A stretch of 64,000 nucleotides of DNA from Methylibium sp. Root1272 (GTDB lineage: Bacteria > Pseudomonadota > Gammaproteobacteria > Burkholderiales > Burkholderiaceae_C), in NCBI RefSeq assembly GCF_001425905.1, contig NZ_LMDY01000016.1:25625-89624 (forward strand). Reading direction: 5' to 3'. The translations under genes were made by a program, and so were the position numbers. The number at the start of each line of letters is the position of its first letter. Positions within the stretch are counted from its first letter, which is position 1. A model generated the notes under the pieces. That model was not told the DNA's origin. It did not search any database and saw only the letters and a list, made by a program, of their open reading frames with translations. This document shows, piece by piece, positions 60,526 to 64,000 of the stretch.

Positions 60526-60879
60526 ATGTGCAAGCTCTATGTTCAGGCCGATCCCCTCCACTACGAACCTCGGCAGCGATCCGTGCGCATCCACGGGGTC
60601 ATTACCAGCATCCGGCTCGAGAACCTAATGTGGCGGGTGCTGTCGGACATCGCCTCGGAGCAGAAGTGCACGACGAACGCATTGATCACCAAGCTCTACG
60701 ACGAGGCGACGACGCATCGATCGGAGTCGGCCAACTTCGCGTCCTTCCTGCGTGTCACCTGTGTCCGCCACCTGATCGACTCGGGCCGGCTGGTCCGGGA
60801 GCGCAGCGTGATCCGTTCCGAGGCGGACGAGGAAACCTGGGACGTCGAGGAAAGCCAGGCGGTGTCGTTCGCGCACTAG
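60526..60879 (+). CDS. Ribbon-helix-helix domain protein (RHH_4-like)
   Basis: A 117-aa protein. RQRSVRIHGVITSIRLENLMWRVLSDIASEQKCTTNALITKLYDEA (residues 17-62) has the strand-helix-helix pattern of the RHH_4 family, and the C-terminal part (ANFASFLRVTCVRHLID) is typical too. Usually assumed to be a small DNA-binding regulator, though targets are not known. ATG at 60526 chosen over the overlapping GTG at 60523. The 187 bases before it hold no gene. Confidence 0.75.
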   Translation: MCKLYVQADPLHYEPRQRSVRIHGVITSIRLENLMWRVLSDIASEQKCTTNALITKLYDEATTHRSESANFASFLRVTCVRHLIDSGRLVRERSVIRSEADEETWDVEESQAVSFAH

Positions 60880-60910
60880 ACGTCCAGTGAGCGCCGTGGA
60901 GGGCCATGCG

Positions 60911-61396
60911 ATGCCGTCGGTGAGCGCTGAGCAGCGGGATGCGCTCGCTCGGCCGCAGCGTGCCGGACCGCCGCGCAGCTTCGACGAGTTCGAGCAGCGC
61001 CTGCCGTGCATCGCGGGCCGGGTGCCGCTCGCGCCCGCGGACTGGACCGGGCGGCGCGCCGCCACGCTGGCGCGCCGCGCCGGCGCCTGCGATCACCTGA
61101 TCACCGCGGCGCTGGTGCACGACTTCGCGCGCTACTTCGACGGCCGCGAGGAGGCCTGCGTGGCCCGGCGCAGCGCGGACCTGCTCGTCGCGGTGTTCCC
61201 CGAACCGGTGCTCGAGCCGATGCGCTGTCTCGACGGCAGGCCGTCGGATCCCGGCGCCGCGCCGGCGCCGCGTGCCGTCACGCAGGGACGCCGGCTGCGT
61301 GCCTACATCGATTCGGCGAGCACGTGCAGCGACGACCTGCTGCTGCCGTGGCAGACGCTGCTCGGCATCGCGCGGCGCGCTTCCTTCGACGGCTGA
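60911..61396 (+). CDS. Unknown protein with an HD-like motif
   Basis: About 161 aa. DHLITAALVHDFARYFDGREE shows an HD pair in a helix like that of HD-domain hydrolases, but other HD metal ligands are not evident, so a catalytic role is doubtful. The C-terminal CSDDLLLPWQTLLGIARR is Leu-rich. The ATG at 60911 with GGAGGG eight bases upstream is preferred over a GTG at 60887. It ends 6 bases before glcD, suggesting co-transcription. Confidence 0.55.
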   Translation: MPSVSAEQRDALARPQRAGPPRSFDEFEQRLPCIAGRVPLAPADWTGRRAATLARRAGACDHLITAALVHDFARYFDGREEACVARRSADLLVAVFPEPVLEPMRCLDGRPSDPGAAPAPRAVTQGRRLRAYIDSASTCSDDLLLPWQTLLGIARRASFDG

Positions 61397-61402
61397 TTCG
61401 CG

Positions 61403-62908
61403 ATGTCCGGATCTCCTTCGAGCCGGGCGGCCACCGCCTCGGCCTCTCCTGCTGCGCTCCAGGCGCAGGTCGTCGAGGCCCTGGCCGCGGTGCTGCCGCG
61501 CCACGCCATCCTGTTCCGCAAGGAAGAGACCGGGCCGTTCGAGTGCGACGGCCTGACCGCCTACCGCGCGGTGCCGCTGGTCGTCGTGCTGCCGGACAGC
61601 GAATTGCAGGTGGCCGACGTGCTGCGCACCTGCCACACGCTGGGGGTGCCGGTCGTGACGCGCGGGGCCGGCACCGGGCTGTCCGGCGGGGCGCTGCCGC
61701 ACGAACGCGGGGTGACGCTGTCGCTGGCGCGGCTGAACCGCATCGTGTCGGTCGACCGCGCGAGCTGCACGGCGACAGTCCAGTGCGGCGTGCGCAATGC
61801 GGCGATCAGCGAGGCCGCGGCGCCGCACGGCCTCTATTACGCGCCGGACCCGAGCAGCCAGATCGCCTGCACCATCGGCGGCAACGTGGCCGAGAACGCC
61901 GGCGGCGTGCATTGCCTCAAGTACGGCCTGACGCTGCACAACGTGCTGCGCGTGAAGGGCTATGCGGCCGACGGCGAGCCGGTGGAGTTCGGTTCCGCTG
62001 CGCTCGACGCGCCGGGCCTCGACCTGCTGGCCGTGATGGTGGGCAGCGAGGGCATGCTGGCGGTGGCGACCGAGATCACCGTCAAGCTGGTCCCGAAGCC
62101 GGCCGTGGCGCGCTGCATCGTGGCGAGCTTCGCCGACCTCGAGACGGCCGGCCGGGCGGTCGCGGCGATCATCGCCGCCGGCATCATCCCGGCCGGTCTC
62201 GAGATGATGGACAAGCCGATGACCGCTGCGGTCGAGGACTTCGTTCACGCCGGCTACGACCTCGATGCCGCGGCCATCCTGCTGTGCGAGAGCGACGGCA
62301 CACCCGAGGAGGTGGAAGAGGAGATCGCGCGCATGGTGGCGGTGATGGAGGGTGCCGGCGCGACGCGCTTCGACATCAGCCGCAGCGAGGCCGAACGGCT
62401 GCGGTTCTGGAGCGGGCGCAAGAACGCCTTCCCGGCCAGCGGGCGCATCAGCCCCGACTACCTGTGCATGGATTCGACCATCCCGCGCCGCAAGCTGGCC
62501 GAGATGCTGGGCCGCATCGCCGAGATGGGCGTCCGCTACGGCCTGCGCTGCTGCAATGTCTTCCACGCCGGCGACGGCAACCTGCATCCGATGATCCTGT
62601 TCGACGCCAACGACCCCGACCAGTTGCACCGCGCCGAGCGCTTCGGCGCCGAGATCCTGGAGACCAGCGTCGATATGGGCGGCAGCATCACCGGGGAGCA
62701 TGGCGTGGGCGTCGAGAAGCTCAACTCGATGTGCGTGCAGTTCACGCTGGAGGAACGCGAGCAGATGCTGCGCCTGAAGGAGGCCTTCGATCCCCGCTCG
62801 CTGCTCAACCCCGGCAAGGCCATCCCGACGCTGAACCGTTGCGCGGAGTACGGGCGCATGACGGTGAGGGGCGGGCGCCTGCCTTTCGCGGACCTGCCGC
62901 GCTTCTGA
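61403..62908 (+). CDS. glcD: Glycolate oxidase subunit GlcD (FAD-linked oxidase)
   Basis: A 501-aa flavoprotein of the PCMH/VAO family. FAD-binding region TRGAGTGLSGGALPHERGVTLSLARLNRI and SQIACTIGGNVAENAGGVHCLKYG; C-terminal substrate domain with CNVFHAGDGNLHPMILFD and GGSITGEHGVGVEKL, diagnostic for GlcD. Oxidises glycolate (or D-lactate-like 2-hydroxyacids) to glyoxylate at the membrane with GlcE and GlcF. GlcE follows two bases later. Confidence 0.93.
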   Translation: MSGSPSSRAATASASPAALQAQVVEALAAVLPRHAILFRKEETGPFECDGLTAYRAVPLVVVLPDSELQVADVLRTCHTLGVPVVTRGAGTGLSGGALPHERGVTLSLARLNRIVSVDRASCTATVQCGVRNAAISEAAAPHGLYYAPDPSSQIACTIGGNVAENAGGVHCLKYGLTLHNVLRVKGYAADGEPVEFGSAALDAPGLDLLAVMVGSEGMLAVATEITVKLVPKPAVARCIVASFADLETAGRAVAAIIAAGIIPAGLEMMDKPMTAAVEDFVHAGYDLDAAAILLCESDGTPEEVEEEIARMVAVMEGAGATRFDISRSEAERLRFWSGRKNAFPASGRISPDYLCMDSTIPRRKLAEMLGRIAEMGVRYGLRCCNVFHAGDGNLHPMILFDANDPDQLHRAERFGAEILETSVDMGGSITGEHGVGVEKLNSMCVQFTLEEREQMLRLKEAFDPRSLLNPGKAIPTLNRCAEYGRMTVRGGRLPFADLPRF

Positions 62909-62910
62909 CG

Positions 62911-64000
62911 ATGGACCCGCTCTCGCCAACCGATGCGGCCGAGCTCCGCCTGGTCGAGCAGGTGCTCGAGGCTCGCAGCGAAGGCCGCTGCCTCGAGGTT
63001 CGCGGCGGCGGCACGAAGCGGTTCTACGGCGGCGAGCCGCGCGGCGATGTGCTGGACCTGCGGGCGCTGTCCGGCGTGCGGAGCTACGAGCCGACCGAAC
63101 TGGTCGTGACGGTGCGCGCCGGCGAACCGCTCGCAAGGCTGGAGGCGCTGCTGGCCGAACGGGGCCAGCACCTCGCCTTCGAGCCGCCGCGCTTCGCGCC
63201 CGGCGGCACCGTGGGCGGCGTGGTCGCCGCCGGACTGAGCGGACCGGGCCGGATCGCGGCGGGTGCGCTGCGCGACCATGTCCTCGGCGTGCGCCTGCTG
63301 AACGGTCGGGGCGAGTGCCTGAGCTTCGGCGGGCAGATGATCAAGAACGTCGCCGGCTACGACGTGTCGCGCCTGATGGCCGGGTCGCTCGGCGTGCTCG
63401 GCGTGCTGCTCGAGGTGTCGCTGAAGGTGCTGCCCCTGCCACCGGCCTCGGTCACGATCAGCCTCGACTGCGCGACGCAGGTCGACGCACTGAGACGGCT
63501 CTCCGTCTGGGCCTCGCAACCCTTGCCGATCGGCGCCACGGCCTGGCACGACGGGCAGCTGTGGGTCCGGCTCGACGGCGCCGCCGCGGCGCTGCGGTCG
63601 GCCCGCGCCGCGTTGGGCGGCGAGGCGCTGGACCCCCGGGCCGGCGCCTCGTGGTGGACCTCGGTGCGCGACCAGACACATCCCTTCTTCGACCTCGATG
63701 CCAACGCGCGGCTCCGTGGCGTGCGGCTCTGGCGCCTGTCGGTGCCGCGAGGCGTGCCGCCGCTCGAGCTGTCCGGCGAGACCTTCGTCGAATGGGGGGG
63801 CGCGCTGCGCTGGCTCCGGTCGAGGGAGCCGATCGCCTGTGTGCGGCAGGCGGTTGCCCGCGTGGGCGGCCACGCCACGCTGATGCGCGGCGACGGCCGG
63901 GAAGCCGGCCCGTTCTCACCGCTCTCGCCGGCGCTGCTGCAACTGCACCGCCGGCTCAAGCAGGCCTTCGATCCGGAACGGCTGTTCAACCCGGGCCGGC
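62911..64000 (+). CDS. glcE: Glycolate oxidase subunit GlcE (3' end beyond window)
   Basis: Open to the window end (363 codons seen). FAD-binding half: EVRGGGTKRFYGG, FAPGGTVGGVVAAGLSGPGR and GQMIKNVAGYDVSRLMAGSLG, the last being typical of GlcE. The last residues visible, LKQAFDPERLFNPGR, are the usual C-terminal motif, so only a few residues are missing. It starts two bases after the glcD stop. glcF should follow outside the window. Confidence 0.92.
   Translation, partial: MDPLSPTDAAELRLVEQVLEARSEGRCLEVRGGGTKRFYGGEPRGDVLDLRALSGVRSYEPTELVVTVRAGEPLARLEALLAERGQHLAFEPPRFAPGGTVGGVVAAGLSGPGRIAAGALRDHVLGVRLLNGRGECLSFGGQMIKNVAGYDVSRLMAGSLGVLGVLLEVSLKVLPLPPASVTISLDCATQVDALRRLSVWASQPLPIGATAWHDGQLWVRLDGAAAALRSARAALGGEALDPRAGASWWTSVRDQTHPFFDLDANARLRGVRLWRLSVPRGVPPLELSGETFVEWGGALRWLRSREPIACVRQAVARVGGHATLMRGDGREAGPFSPLSPALLQLHRRLKQAFDPERLFNPGR

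Overview
The window is about 64 kb of GC-rich, densely coded bacterial chromosome. Gene content and gene types (DUF1302/DUF1329 envelope proteins, hmgA, glcDE, SoxC-like dehydrogenase, PQQ alcohol dehydrogenase, NtrB/NtrC and AcoR-type regulators) suggest a betaproteobacterium of the Burkholderiales (Rubrivivax/Methylibium/Leptothrix-like), but no rRNA or other phylogenetic marker is present to prove it. I found no tRNA, rRNA, CRISPR array, insertion sequence or prophage.

Layout. 1-9.8 kb: a BtuF-like binding protein, a secreted PQQ/heme c alcohol dehydrogenase behind two tandem 16-bp dyads, three glutathione S-transferases, an SDR, and a helicase/nuclease pair. 10-18.2 kb: a SoxC-like molybdenum dehydrogenase with a monoheme cytochrome lipoprotein, a TetR regulator, a soluble NtrB/NtrC-type pair, a stand-alone cyclic-nucleotide-binding (CNB) domain protein, a TauE/SafE exporter and a SulP anion transporter. 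18.3-31 kb: a sigma-54 promoter followed by a long co-directional cluster: Rieske oxygenase alpha and beta, its flavin/2Fe-2S reductase, a Rieske ferredoxin fused to a CNB domain, an ABC importer (binding protein, CNB-fused permease, two ATPases, second permease), an amidohydrolase-like protein, GNAT, small unknown, nitroreductase, DUF202 and methyltransferase genes. 31-36.3 kb: hmgA, glyoxalases I and II, a soluble PAS chemoreceptor-like protein and a zinc alcohol dehydrogenase. 36.3-47.5 kb (minus strand): an envelope operon (gluconate-dehydrogenase-type subunit 3, GMC oxidoreductase, YCF48-like protein, RND/MMPL transporter, DUF1302 porin, DUF1329 protein, outer-membrane protein, two SRPBCC proteins). 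47.8-60.3 kb: a sigma-54-driven CobW GTPase/WD40/67-aa operon, then a sigma-54-driven soluble di-iron monooxygenase operon (hydroxylase large subunit, reductase, small subunit, coupling protein, GroEL-like chaperonin, 32-aa membrane peptide, Nramp transporter) and its probable AcoR/MimR-type activator. 60.5-64 kb: an RHH protein, a small unknown protein, and glcD/glcE (the latter cut by the window end).

How the parts may work together. Two oxygenase systems are each fitted with sigma-54 promoters, and the window encodes two sigma-54 activators. The Rieske system is the most unusual: three proteins (one free, one fused to the ferredoxin, one fused to the permease) carry CNB domains that all have Trp exactly where CRP has the cAMP-ribose-binding Glu, and the two ATPases of the importer have complementary defects that would leave one good and one degenerate ATP site. 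Nearby sulfite/sulfate genes make an organosulfonate a reasonable but unproven substrate. The di-iron monooxygenase is of the propane/acetone/phenol (prm/mim) type and sits among a metal-chaperone GTPase, a dedicated chaperonin and a metal transporter, consistent with a built-in maturation kit. Alcohol products could pass to the PQQ, zinc or GMC dehydrogenases.
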